From the NCBI GenBank assembly GCA_009377475.1, contig WHTY01000022.1, forward strand, positions 1-52,833: DNA of 52,833 bases, in the 5' to 3' direction. The notes below the pieces were generated by a model. It was given only the letters and a program-made list of their open reading frames with translations, had not been told where the DNA came from and searched no databases. The position numbers and the translations under genes are program-made. Origin of the DNA: Actinophytocola sp. Lineage in GTDB: Bacteria > Actinomycetota > Actinomycetes > Mycobacteriales > Pseudonocardiaceae. Positions 1 through 7,932 of the stretch are shown here, in pieces. Positions within the stretch are counted from its first letter, which is position 1, and each line of letters starts with the position of its first letter.

Positions 1-18
1 GCGGTGCTCCCACGCAGG

Positions 19-1155
19 TCAAACGGCGTGTCCCAGCCTCACAGCCCGATCATCACCGACCATTCGCGCACCTCGAAGCCCAGGTAGACGACGTTCACAG
101 GTCCTGCCGAATGATGCATCAAATGCAACTCCGCTCACTTGCAGGAGTGTGGCACACGTGTGGCGTAGGTCATGAACACGGTTCCGGTCGATCTTGGCAT
201 TGTTCAGCACTCGATCAAGCATGGTGTTCACGTTCCGTGGCTCAATGACACGACCAGTACGGGTAATGAAGATAAGATCATCTGGTTGGCCGGGAGCTGG
301 GTTCCACCGACCGTTCATGCGCTCAGCAGTCTTCTCACGATGCACCTTCAAGGCAGCAAGACAAACCGGTGCTAGGTACAGCACTCGCCGTGACCGCTTG
401 GTCTTGGGCTTTCCAAAGATCAGTTTGCCCCGAACGCGTTGTACGGTTCGACGCACACGGAACTCTCCGGTCGTCATGTTGATGTCCGACCACGCGAGAC
501 CCAGCACCTCACCTTTGCGTAGACCGGTTGTTATGAGGATCAGCCAGAGTGCGTGTAGCCAGTGGTTGGCGATGTATCTGATGAAGCGACGCGCGTCCAC
601 GTCCGACATCGGGTCGACCTCGAAGTGATCCCGTGACGGTGCCTGCACCAGCTTGGCGACATTACGACCGATCAGTTCTTCGCGGACGGCATTTCCCAGG
701 GCAGATCGAAGAACTTCGAAGATGTTCTGGATGTAGCGCGCAGACAAGGGCTTGCCGTGAATAGTCTTCTGTTTGCGTAGTTTGCCCAGCATCGTCCGAA
801 CATGAGCGGGCGTCAGTCTGTTGAGTTTGCGGTTACCAAGGTGCGGTTTCAGGAAGCGCCGGATGACGACCTCATAACCGGAGTAAGTGGACTCACCGCG
901 TTCAACCTGCACGACGTTTTCCAACCAGTAGTCGAGGTACTCGCCGAGCTTCATGCTCGACGCGATCGACGGAACGCCCTTGCGGTTGTTGTTCAGTAGT
1001 TCAATCCGTTTGTCGTTCGCCTCATCCCACGTCTTGCCGTAAACGTACTTGCGTTCACGGGTACCGGCGGCCGTCAGTACATATATGGCACATTGGTAGC
1101 GGCCGTCCTTGCGCTGAACGATGGTGCCCATGCCGTTAGCAGCGCGACCAGCCAT
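19..1155 (-). pseudogene. int: Tyrosine site-specific integrase, C-terminally truncated
   Basis: This integrase would insert and excise the element at a tRNA gene. The first 343 residues are coherent: an N-terminal AP2-like arm domain (about 10-60), a SAM-like core-binding domain (70-165), and a catalytic domain with the first Arg in TTGLRKGE (R213) and the HxxR box in HDLRHT (H328, R331). After LQVSGV (about 343) homology ends. The remaining 35 residues are an arginine-rich out-of-frame tail, so the expected GH box and nucleophilic Tyr are absent. The ATG at 1155 overlaps the excisionase stop by one base, so the two are translationally coupled. It should be catalytically dead. The alternative, an assembly join error at the window edge, cannot be excluded. 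Confidence 0.85.
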
Positions 1156-1334
1156 TACGCTGCTCCTTCCGTCAACGACCGGACATAGTCATCAATAGCA
1201 ACTCGTGGGATGCGCCGAGCGCCGAACACCTTGACCGACTGGAGCTGTTCCAGCCGAATCAAGTCGTAGACGCGCGTGCGGCCAATGCCCAGCAGACGGG
1301 CGGCTTCTTCTACGCGGAGTAGTACGGGTTCCAC
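1155..1334 (-). CDS. xis: Excisionase / MerR-like HTH DNA-binding protein
   Basis: This 59-residue protein starts at GTG 1334, about 8 bases after a good AAGGAG. It reads VEEAARLLGIGRTRVYDLI near its N-terminus, the typical helix-turn-helix of AICE excisionases, followed by a basic wing (GARRIPRVAIDDYV). Its stop codon overlaps the integrase ATG (TAATG), the standard xis-int arrangement. It is expected to bend attachment-site DNA and direct the integrase toward excision. The gene looks intact although its partner integrase is truncated. Confidence 0.9.
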   Translation of the reverse strand: MEPVLLRVEEAARLLGIGRTRVYDLIRLEQLQSVKVFGARRIPRVAIDDYVRSLTEGAA

Positions 1335-1352
1335 TGGTGATCTCCTTCCTAG

Positions 1353-2930
1353 TCAGGACGCGAGTTGGTGTTCGATCTCTTCGCGGGCGGTCTGTCGTCG
1401 CTCGCGTGCCATGGCGGCGCTGGTGTTGGCGAGGGCGGCGTCTCCGGTGGTGAGCCAGCCCGCGCCGTCGAAGGACCAGATGAGGGTCACGGCGGCGTCG
1501 TCGCCGTCCTGATCGTCATCCCGTGCCGGTTGCTGCGCCGGAAACTCGGGTTGCTCGCCGCGTTGGTAGGCGCGTCGGACGGCGCGGAGGGCACCGAGGG
1601 TGGTCGAGTAGCGACGGGATTTAGTCGAAAAGTGCCCGCCGAAGCCGAGCATGTGCGCCCACTTGCAGAGCTTGCCCCACGTCGAATCCCATTCCTCACG
1701 GTCACGAACCTTGGTGATGTAGAAGGGGCGACGGCCGAGGCTCCAGCACGCCTGGAGCTGCCTCGTTTGGTGCGTGTCCTGCTGTTCGGTGAGCCGGATG
1801 ATGTCGATCTCTGAGAGCCGCCGGGAGGTGTGGCCGGCTTCTTCGGTGGCTTTGGTGGCGTACTTGGCGAGGTAGCCGGCCACGGCGTCGGTGGTCAGGG
1901 TTCCGGCGTCGTTGACGTCGGCGGGCCGTAGGTGGACGGGGCGGATGTCGAGCTGTTCGCCCCAGGCGATGTTCCAGCCCTGCCGGTTGTGTGGGTGTGG
2001 CCGCGTGGTGAACGATGTCGAGCGAGCGGCGTCTTCGATGTAGGCCCGCAGGAGTTCCGGGGTGATCGCGGCATCCGGCGTGATGATGCTTTCCGGGCTG
2101 TTTGTATCGTAGCCGTCGAGCCGGATGAGCGCGTGGAAGTGCACGACCCCGCGCCGCTGGTATTCGGCCACCTTGGCGTAGGACAGCCGCACCCGGACCC
2201 CGCGAGTTTTGGCCGCGGCTTTCAACGAGCGGTTGAGGGCGATGGTGGTGCGCCGCCAGAGCTCGGCGGCGTGCAGGTTCCAGACGGCCTGGTGTTGGTA
2301 GTCGTAGCAGTCGCGGCACAGCGGCTCCCCGAGTCGGGTGTCGTCGGCGTCGTGGCGGTGCCAGCAGGACAACACCCGTTGGTGTTCGCACGCCTCGAGC
2401 CGCCGTCGCACGCGACAGGGCTTCACGCGGCCGTTGCTGCCGACGTTGCGGGAGTGGACGGGGCCGAAGGTGGGTGCGGTGAGGGTGACGAAGAAGCACG
2501 GATGTTCGGTCACGGTGTCGGGTACGCCCTTGCCGCCGAGCAGACCGGCTTTGACGAGGTGATACGTGTCTTGGCGGTAGGTTTCGGCGCAGGCTGGGCA
2601 GACGGTGGCGCGTCGGTTCTTGCAGGCGACGTAGAACAGCCCATCCGGCATCTCGTTGGAGACGCGGTGCAGTTCGGACGAGCGGCCATCGGTTGAGTGC
2701 CACTCAGCATCGAGGCGCAGCCGGACGGGACGTGAGCAGGCGGCAGCGGGGGCGACGTGGGCGAGCCACATCGAGTAGCCGGGGCGACGAGCGCGTTCAA
2801 CGAGGGACGCATCCACGGGGGCCCCACCAGCAGCGCGAGAGCGTGTCTGACGGGGTGGCTCGGCAGCAGCACCCAGCCCCAGCACACGCGGCGGTGCGCT
2901 GGGGGTGAGTGTTGGTGTCGAGACAGTCAC
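1353..2930 (-). CDS. repSA: RepSA-type rolling-circle replication initiator
   Basis: This 525-residue protein resembles the RepSA initiators of pSAM2-like AICEs, which nick the element's double-strand origin after excision. It has Cys-rich zinc-binding motifs (CPAC near 111, CRDC near 205), a hydrophobic motif FFVTLTAP (about 146-153), the HUH metal-binding motif in VVHFHALIRLDG (H264, H266) and a Tyr motif AGYLAKYATKA (Y353/Y357). It starts at GTG 2930, directly abutting the stop of the preceding small gene, so expression is probably coupled. The C-terminal 80 residues are acidic and low-complexity. The catalytic motifs look complete, so the replication function may survive the integrase damage. 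Confidence 0.88.
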   Translation of the reverse strand: MTVSTPTLTPSAPPRVLGLGAAAEPPRQTRSRAAGGAPVDASLVERARRPGYSMWLAHVAPAAACSRPVRLRLDAEWHSTDGRSSELHRVSNEMPDGLFYVACKNRRATVCPACAETYRQDTYHLVKAGLLGGKGVPDTVTEHPCFFVTLTAPTFGPVHSRNVGSNGRVKPCRVRRRLEACEHQRVLSCWHRHDADDTRLGEPLCRDCYDYQHQAVWNLHAAELWRRTTIALNRSLKAAAKTRGVRVRLSYAKVAEYQRRGVVHFHALIRLDGYDTNSPESIITPDAAITPELLRAYIEDAARSTSFTTRPHPHNRQGWNIAWGEQLDIRPVHLRPADVNDAGTLTTDAVAGYLAKYATKATEEAGHTSRRLSEIDIIRLTEQQDTHQTRQLQACWSLGRRPFYITKVRDREEWDSTWGKLCKWAHMLGFGGHFSTKSRRYSTTLGALRAVRRAYQRGEQPEFPAQQPARDDDQDGDDAAVTLIWSFDGAGWLTTGDAALANTSAAMARERRQTAREEIEHQLAS

Positions 2931-3197
2931 TTACCGGTATTCCTCTACGGTGAACAGGTGGGCGTGCGCGTCGATGTCAGCGACGGTGGCCCACCGGAAT
3001 CCGGGCACGGGTTCGCCGTCGGCGAGGAAGGCCGGGAACAGCCCGGTCGTGTTGAACGCCTGGCATGGCAGGGCGATGAACCGATCGGTGCCGGGCGCGT
3101 GTGCGATCCGGGCGGCGTCGACGGCACCCGTGGGGGAGCTGACGAGCACCCACACGTGATCACTGGTCAGCGCCAGTGGCGGTGTCACGGTCAACAT
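2931..3197 (-). CDS. Hypothetical AICE protein (88 aa)
   Basis: This is a small acidic protein of no recognised family, reading MLTVTPPLALTSDHVWVLV at its start. ATG 3197 was chosen because GGAAGGAA lies about 8 bases upstream; a farther TTG at 3215 lies next to that same ribosome site and is unlikely. The stop TAA abuts the rep GTG with no gap. Small genes between the tra and rep genes are normal in AICEs. It may be an accessory of replication, but nothing in the sequence proves this. Confidence 0.65.
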   Translation of the reverse strand: MLTVTPPLALTSDHVWVLVSSPTGAVDAARIAHAPGTDRFIALPCQAFNTTGLFPAFLADGEPVPGFRWATVADIDAHAHLFTVEEYR

Positions 3198-3221
3198 GAG
3201 CGGTATTCCTTCCAAGAATCG

Positions 3222-3398
3222 TCAGGTGGTGAGTTGGTGAATGAAATTGCCGAGGGAATTAGCGACGCCGTTGAACCATTGCCATGCGGCAGCGATGGCG
3301 TAGGCGGAATTGCTGGGTGCGTTGATGATGATCAGCAGCACCAGGACGACGAGGGCGAGGCCGACGAGCTTGCCGCCGGTGCGTTTGACGCCGTTCAT
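3222..3398 (-). CDS. Small single-pass membrane protein (58 aa)
   Basis: This short gene starts at ATG 3398 behind GGGAGAGGA and encodes MNGVKRTGGKLVGLALVVLV and onward: a basic N-terminus, one strong transmembrane helix (about residues 10-26) and a polar tail with Trp and Asn residues. Small membrane proteins of this kind lie beside the translocase gene in many AICEs and are thought to help intermycelial plasmid spread (Spd proteins). No specific family is recognisable. It sits 51 bases downstream of the translocase gene on the same strand. Confidence 0.65.
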   Translation of the reverse strand: MNGVKRTGGKLVGLALVVLVLLIIINAPSNSAYAIAAAWQWFNGVANSLGNFIHQLTT

Positions 3399-3449
3399 GA
3401 GACAGTCCTCTCCCGCAGTGAGAATCGAGAATGGGTTCAGGAATTGGCG

Positions 3450-4274
3450 TTATGCGGCACGCTTTGTGCGGATGTCGTGGGCGTGCTCGACCAGCGCGTA
3501 AATGTGCGCATCGGTGAGGTAGGCGGATTTCATGCGACGCGGCGTGTCCCCTTCGGCGAGGAGGTAACCGAGGCCGCGTTCGGTCGGGCCGATGGTGGCC
3601 GCGTTGTAGCCAAGGGTGGACCAGCCCCGGCCGAGGATGATGTCCGACGAGCTGTCGGTGGTGCAGCGGAACGCGAGCCGGTAGCCGAACAGGTCCCGCA
3701 GCGAGGTCGGGATGATGTCGGCCGAGGGTCGCTGAGTCGCGGCGACGACGATGACACCGGCCGCACGGCCCCGAGCAACGAGATCCCGCAGCAGCCTGAC
3801 GAAGTGCTCTTGCTGGTCCTTGCTGCCCATCGTCACGGAGAACAGCGCCAACTCATCGATGACGAGCATGATCACGTCGATGGGATCGGTGGCGGCGATC
3901 TTGCGACGCCGTACCCGCTCCAGTTCGCCGTAGCGGCGGTCCATTTCGGATTGCAGGTGTTCCAACACGGTCAGGGCGTGGTCGATGTCGGGTCCGACGA
4001 ACACGTCCGCGACTTCACGCCACAGGCCGAGTTCGACCTGTTTGCCGTCGAGCAGCCACAACGAGACATCCGAGGACAGTGCCCCGTGGGCGACGATGTT
4101 GTTCAGCGCGACGGACTTGCCCGCGCCGGGTTCCCCGGCCAGCAGGATGTTGCGATAGATCAGTTCGATGTCGGCGCGGTAGCCGTCCTCGTAGATGCCA
4201 AGGTGAACGGGTTCGTAGATCGACAATCCGGCGACGGGCACCGTGTCGCGCCGATGTTTCTTGCGCAGCAACAT
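3450..4274 (-). CDS. traSA: FtsK/SpoIIIE-like DNA translocase (TraB/TraSA type)
   Basis: This 274-residue ATPase is predicted to pump double-stranded element DNA between cells during conjugation. It has Walker A GEPGAGKS (47-54), Walker B VIMLVIDEL (about 134-142) and the conserved ATQRPSADII stretch of FtsK-like motors. It is short and lacks membrane helices, similar in size to the TraSA protein of pSAM2. The two-helix protein encoded just upstream (4410-5195) may supply the membrane anchor. It starts at ATG 4274, two bases after the small zinc-finger gene, and looks intact. Confidence 0.88.
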   Translation of the reverse strand: MLLRKKHRRDTVPVAGLSIYEPVHLGIYEDGYRADIELIYRNILLAGEPGAGKSVALNNIVAHGALSSDVSLWLLDGKQVELGLWREVADVFVGPDIDHALTVLEHLQSEMDRRYGELERVRRRKIAATDPIDVIMLVIDELALFSVTMGSKDQQEHFVRLLRDLVARGRAAGVIVVAATQRPSADIIPTSLRDLFGYRLAFRCTTDSSSDIILGRGWSTLGYNAATIGPTERGLGYLLAEGDTPRRMKSAYLTDAHIYALVEHAHDIRTKRAA

Positions 4275-4276
4275 GA

Positions 4277-4426
4277 TTAGTGCACCTCCATCGGGAGATC
4301 ACCAGTGGTGATCAGGCATCCAGTGCCCCAACAGTCGGGACAGGTGCGGTAGCCGGTGTGGTTTCGACCGACGCCCGCACAGTGCGGGCAATCCAGGAAC
4401 ACGACGGCGTTAGTCGATGTAGTCAC
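4277..4426 (-). CDS. Small DnaJ-type zinc-finger protein (49 aa)
   Basis: The gene starts at GTG 4426 with a strong GGGAGGA site. It encodes two CxxC pairs, CPHCAGVGRNHTGY and CPDCWGTG, matching half of the CxxCxGxG zinc-finger repeat of DnaJ-like proteins. Its start lies inside the 3' end of the membrane-protein gene (17-base overlap) and its stop is two bases before the translocase ATG, so the three genes form a tight unit. It probably binds zinc. Its role, perhaps chaperoning the transfer complex, is inference only. Confidence 0.7.
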   Translation of the reverse strand: MTTSTNAVVFLDCPHCAGVGRNHTGYRTCPDCWGTGCLITTGDLPMEVH

Positions 4427-5195
4427 TGACGTCCTCCCCTCCGACCATCACCGCAGGCCGCGACTCACCAGCAGCGGAAGCGGTAGCGGATTTCTTGCTC
4501 CGCACGCCCGTGTTAGCGGGTTCAGTGCGCACCGGTAGCGGGGTGACGGTGGCCGACGTGATCGGCTCCGAGCCCTCCACTGCCGAGGTGGTGTCGATGG
4601 AGCCGGTGAACGCGGTCAGCGGCGAATCGATCGATTTCTGTTTCGTCAGCGGGTTACGCCGCACGACGTCCACCGCGACGAGGGTGGACAGGCGATGCGC
4701 TCGATGCAGCCGAGCTTCCCGGGCGTAGCAGGCTGGGGCGATGTAGCCCAGCACCGATTCCAGCTCGTCAGCCGATGAACCGGCGCGGGTCCAGAGCCAG
4801 ACCCGTTCCCCGGTCTTGGTGGGGCGTGCCCACAGCATGAACGGCAACGCGCCGTCCAGGTTCATCGTGCGAATCTTGGCGTTCCGCAGACACGTGCGGA
4901 GCCGGTGCCGATCCACGACACACCAGAAGCGCGCCACCACGAACCGGCGCGACCACGGCACCGCCATCACCAGCGCGATCGGGCCGACCACCGCCAGGGT
5001 GAGCAACCAACGGTCGCCGGTCGGCAACCACACCAGATACACGACCAGCGCGATCGTCAGGACGAGTTCGACCCGCCAACGGATCAACATTCCGGTAATC
5101 GCGGCAGGCCAGGACTGTTTCGGTGTCTCCCACACCTGCATCACATCGACGCGACCACCACGACGGGTACGCGCGCCACGAGTAGACTTAGCCAT
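4410..5195 (-). CDS. AICE membrane protein with two transmembrane helices
   Basis: This 261-residue protein has a basic N-terminus, two adjacent transmembrane helices (about residues 35-80, LVLTIALVVYLVWL and LLTLAVVGPIALVMAV), a soluble domain with conserved Trp/Arg residues (FMLWARPTKTGERVWLW) and a polar, disordered C-terminus. ATG 5195 was preferred over an upstream in-frame start because GGGAGGG precedes it. Proteins of this layout precede the FtsK-like gene in AICEs. I infer that it anchors or regulates the translocase at the membrane. No enzymatic motif is visible. Confidence 0.72.
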   Translation of the reverse strand: MAKSTRGARTRRGGRVDVMQVWETPKQSWPAAITGMLIRWRVELVLTIALVVYLVWLPTGDRWLLTLAVVGPIALVMAVPWSRRFVVARFWCVVDRHRLRTCLRNAKIRTMNLDGALPFMLWARPTKTGERVWLWTRAGSSADELESVLGYIAPACYAREARLHRAHRLSTLVAVDVVRRNPLTKQKSIDSPLTAFTGSIDTTSAVEGSEPITSATVTPLPVRTEPANTGVRSKKSATASAAGESRPAVMVGGEDVSDYID

Positions 5196-5298
5196 GACTC
5201 TTTGCCCTCCCAGGCAGAGTTGAAGAAGAAGGAGGGGCACAGGGCCGGACTAGGGAGCCGCCAAGCAATCCAGCCCGGCTCCTGTGCCTCTCGATTAC

Positions 5299-5562
5299 TT
5301 ATGAACCGTTGACCATTGCCAACAGGTCGTTGACGGTCATGTCCCTGCTCGCAAGTTCACGTCGAGCAGCCGCGTAACTGACATACGCCATCAGAACGCT
5401 GCAGGCGTCACTCATCGCCATGCAACGATTCATACTGTCCTCATCAAATCGAGGGCAGCGATGCCGGATATCCGTACGGACAGCCAGCGTCACCCGCATC
5501 AAATCCAACGCGATCTGCTCTTCCGATCGCCAGTACCGGTATTCCTCGCTGTCATACGACAC
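5299..5562 (-). CDS. Hypothetical AICE protein (87 aa)
   Basis: The protein begins MSYDSEEYRYWRSEEQIALD and is rich in acidic residues and alanine, consistent with a small helical fold. It starts at GTG 5562, five bases after TTGGAG. No family is recognised. It lies between the translocase block and the 5583-5921 gene, all on the minus strand, and probably belongs to the same transcript. Confidence 0.6.
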   Translation of the reverse strand: MSYDSEEYRYWRSEEQIALDLMRVTLAVRTDIRHRCPRFDEDSMNRCMAMSDACSVLMAYVSYAAARRELASRDMTVNDLLAMVNGS

Positions 5563-5582
5563 AACGACTCCAATCCGGCAGG

Positions 5583-5921
5583 TCAGGACGCGGAGGCCGT
5601 CGAACTCGACTTCGACGCCGTGTGCGGCTTGATGTCGGTAGCGCGGTAGGCAACGCCGTTGCGGCCGTTCTGTGCCCAGGGAATCGCCTGCAACTCAGTC
5701 GGGGTGACAAGGGAACCCACCGTGACCTTCGGCGGCTGAGCAGCCGTCACCGTCACGTTGATCACCTCAGCCCCGCCGTTGTCCACGGCAACCAGCTGCA
5801 CAGACCACATAGGAACGTTGGTGTTGCGCTCGACCCGCTGCACACCGTTCTGATCATTCTTCGGCTGCCCCTCACGACCAACCGTGAACTGAACACCAGC
5901 CGTATCAATCAGCAACTTCAT
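5583..5921 (-). CDS. Hypothetical AICE protein (112 aa), beta-rich
   Basis: This is the first gene of the leftward transfer/replication transcript. It starts at ATG 5921 behind GGGAGGG and reads MKLLIDTAGVQFTVGREGQP. Alternating hydrophobic residues suggest a beta-rich domain, and the tail is rich in Ser/Ala/Lys. Proteins of this look precede the transfer genes in many AICEs of Streptomyces and relatives, but I cannot assign a function. It faces the divergent HTH-PLD regulator across a 160-base region with repeated GGACGT sites, so it is probably regulated there. Confidence 0.65.
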   Translation of the reverse strand: MKLLIDTAGVQFTVGREGQPKNDQNGVQRVERNTNVPMWSVQLVAVDNGGAEVINVTVTAAQPPKVTVGSLVTPTELQAIPWAQNGRNGVAYRATDIKPHTASKSSSTASAS

Positions 5922-6020
5922 CCGAACTGCCCTCCCAGGCATCTCGTTGATCTCCAAGGCCCCGTTCATCGGGACGCCTTAAGGAAACCGCGAGGCCAGG
6001 GGGACACATCACGGCTTGCA

Positions 6021-6059
6021 AGGACGTTTCGGGACGTCCTACACTACGTAAAACGTCCT
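6021..6059. promoter_or_regulatory. Candidate operator: repeated GGACGT half-sites
   Basis: Between the divergent genes 5583-5921 (-) and 6082-6834 (+) lies an inverted pair AGGACGTTT (6021-6029) and AAACGTCCT (6051-6059). A palindrome GGACGTCC (6032-6039) lies between them. Four copies of the same half-site in 39 bases at a divergent control region is the pattern expected for a repressor or autoregulator. Likely binders are the element's own XRE-type proteins. This is inferred from symmetry alone. Confidence 0.6.
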
Positions 6060-6081
6060 ATCGTGTGCTGGCGGTGTCATC

Positions 6082-6834
6082 ATGCCAAACGAGCGCCTAC
6101 GCGGCTGCATCTCGGCAGCCGGGCTGACCATCGATGCCATGGCGTCGCACGTCGGCGTGGATCGCAAGACGGTGGAGCGCTGGATCAGCACGGAGCGCAC
6201 GCCACACCGTAGCCATCGGTGGAAAGCTGCTGCGCTTCTGGAGCAGGACGAGACGTACCTGTGGCCGTCACTGTCGAGCGATGCTCGCGTGCAAGGTGCG
6301 TCGGACGCCGAGTTCGTACAGCTCTACCCGCATCGCGGAGCAGTGCCACACGACATGTGGCAACGGATCGTCGACGACGCCACGGACTCGATAGACATCT
6401 TGGTCTACTCAGGACTGTTCTTGGTCGACAACCGACCGGACTTCACCGATGTACTCGCGGAGAAAGCGAGCAACGGTGTCCGGGTACGGTTGCTGTTCGG
6501 TGATCCGGATTCAGGCGAGGTGAAGCGCCGCAGCGAGGAGGAAGGCATCGGCGTAGACGGGTTGTCCGGCCGTATCCGCATCACCTTGAGCTACATCGCG
6601 AAGGTAGTCGGTACACCAGGCATCGAGGTTCGGCTACATGACACGATCTTGTACAACTCGATCTATCGCAGCGACACAACCATGTTGGTCAATCCGCACG
6701 TGTACGGCTCGGGCGCACCGTTCAATCCAGTGATGCACCTACAGCGCGTACCCGGTGGTCGGATGTTCGACCACTACCAGACGAGCTTTGACCGCACATG
6801 GGAGGCCGGAAAGCCCCTGGAGACCGCTAAGTGA
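6082..6834 (+). CDS. HTH regulator fused to phospholipase-D-like domain
   Basis: The 250-residue protein has an N-terminal XRE-like helix-turn-helix (about 8-45, LTIDAMASHVGVDRKTVERW) followed by a PLD-fold domain (about 85-245) with ILVYSGLFLVDN and VRVRLLFGDPDSGEV. In catalytic PLD proteins an HxK(x4)D motif is present; here the corresponding stretch reads RLHDTILYNSIYRSD, with the lysine replaced, so the domain is more likely a ligand or protein sensor than a nuclease. HTH-PLD genes occur in AICEs next to a Nudix gene, as here, with nine bases between them. It is probably the regulator of the divergent transfer genes or of the Nudix/HD module. Confidence 0.75.
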   Translation: MPNERLRGCISAAGLTIDAMASHVGVDRKTVERWISTERTPHRSHRWKAAALLEQDETYLWPSLSSDARVQGASDAEFVQLYPHRGAVPHDMWQRIVDDATDSIDILVYSGLFLVDNRPDFTDVLAEKASNGVRVRLLFGDPDSGEVKRRSEEEGIGVDGLSGRIRITLSYIAKVVGTPGIEVRLHDTILYNSIYRSDTTMLVNPHVYGSGAPFNPVMHLQRVPGGRMFDHYQTSFDRTWEAGKPLETAK

Positions 6835-6843
6835 GGTGCGAGC

Positions 6844-7317
6844 ATGGCGCGCATTGACTACTTCAACGACCCGGACGCCCCGAAGGCGAACAGCGTCGTT
6901 CCATCCGTGACCGTAGGCGTGCGCGATGACGCAGGCCGCCTGCTGCTCATCCACAAGATCGACAACGACAAGTGGGCGCTACCCGGTGGAGGTCATGACG
7001 CAGGGGAACGCATCACCGACACCGCCGTGCGCGAAGTGCTCGAAGAGACCGGCGTCAAGGTCGAGATCACGGGACTGGTGGGCCTGTACACCGATCCGAA
7101 TCACGTCATGAAGTACGACGACGGCGAGGTACGCCAGCAGTTCTCCATCTGCTTCAAGGCCCGCCAAGTCGGGGGAGCCGCACGCGAGGACGGGACCGAG
7201 AGCAAGGAAGTCCGCTGGGTACCAACGAACGAACTGGACAACCTGAACATCCATCCGTCGATGCGGTTGCGAATTGATCACTACCTGGCGGAACGGTCAG
7301 AGCCCTTCCTCGGATAG
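6844..7317 (+). CDS. Nudix hydrolase (AICE-borne, Pif-like context)
   Basis: The 157-residue protein carries a complete Nudix box, GHDAGERITDTAVREVLEE and flanks (about 49-72), so it should hydrolyse a nucleoside diphosphate linked to another moiety. It is co-transcribed with the HTH-PLD gene. In pSAM2 the Pif protein, which blocks redundant conjugation into cells already carrying the element, contains a Nudix motif, so an immunity role is plausible. A housecleaning or nucleotide-signal role is an alternative. The last 21 bases overlap the convergent HD-domain gene. Confidence 0.82.
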   Translation: MARIDYFNDPDAPKANSVVPSVTVGVRDDAGRLLLIHKIDNDKWALPGGGHDAGERITDTAVREVLEETGVKVEITGLVGLYTDPNHVMKYDDGEVRQQFSICFKARQVGGAAREDGTESKEVRWVPTNELDNLNIHPSMRLRIDHYLAERSEPFLG

Positions 7318-7875
7318 CAACCCGTCCTTGAGGCGTTGCTTGACGCGCTCAATCGATACTTCGAGTGGATCAGCGGCTTTAAGCCACGCTTGGTGTACCG
7401 GGTGATCAACCGGGTAGCGGTTCAGAATCTCGGCGATTCGCTCGCGGTAGCGCAGCTTGGAGCCGTCAGGTCCCGTTGTCAGGTCTGCCATAAGCAATGC
7501 GTCCATCACTGGGCTGTCTTCAAGCGAGAACGCCGATAGCTCCGCATCCAGACCACGTTCGGCAGCCTCGAAACGAGCGCCGGAGTGATGCGCGACGAGG
7601 TTGACTACACGGTCCGGCCAACCCTCGTTATCGAGGTAACGAGCACCGTCAAGCGGGTGAAACCGTGTTGTCGCCAATTCGGGCGCGTAACCGATGTCAT
7701 GCAGCCAGGCCGCCGCCACCAGAAACGGCCTTTCCTCCTCATCGACCGTGACGCTCAGCGTCTCAGCGGCGCGAGCGACCGACCGGACGTGTGCCCAGCG
7801 TCGACCGAGCGGGGCAACGAATTGCTCCGCTATCCGCTCCGACTCTGCCATTAGCTCGGTCGCCTTGACCTCCAT
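7297..7875 (-). CDS. HD-domain metal-dependent phosphohydrolase
   Basis: The protein (192 residues from ATG 7875) has the HD signature WLHDIGY (His59-Asp60) with an upstream His near residue 29 and a second pair VAHHSG (about 95-98), as in HD phosphohydrolases that act on nucleotides. ATG 7875 is preferred over GTG 7902 because TAGCGT (rc at 7883-7888) ends exactly seven bases upstream, the spacing of a leaderless promoter, and no ribosome site precedes either codon. It converges on the Nudix gene with a 21-base overlap. The substrate is unknown. A joint nucleotide-related role with the Nudix gene is inferred from position. Confidence 0.78.
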   Translation of the reverse strand: MEVKATELMAESERIAEQFVAPLGRRWAHVRSVARAAETLSVTVDEEERPFLVAAAWLHDIGYAPELATTRFHPLDGARYLDNEGWPDRVVNLVAHHSGARFEAAERGLDAELSAFSLEDSPVMDALLMADLTTGPDGSKLRYRERIAEILNRYPVDHPVHQAWLKAADPLEVSIERVKQRLKDGLLSEEGL

Positions 7876-7932
7876 GTTGTTGACGCTACCCGAATCTGAC
7901 ACGTACTACCGACCCACAGCAGCGTGCCGCTA

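Noticed and set aside
1..11. GGTGCTCCC at the left edge, matching the complement of the tRNA-Asn 3' end
   Set aside because: It is only nine bases and in the opposite orientation to attR, so it cannot be the other attachment site of a normal integration.
2757..4280. A 507-residue open frame on the plus strand opposite the rep and translocase genes
   Set aside because: It is antisense to genes with clear motifs, its product is low-complexity, and no ribosome site precedes it; high GC keeps such frames open.
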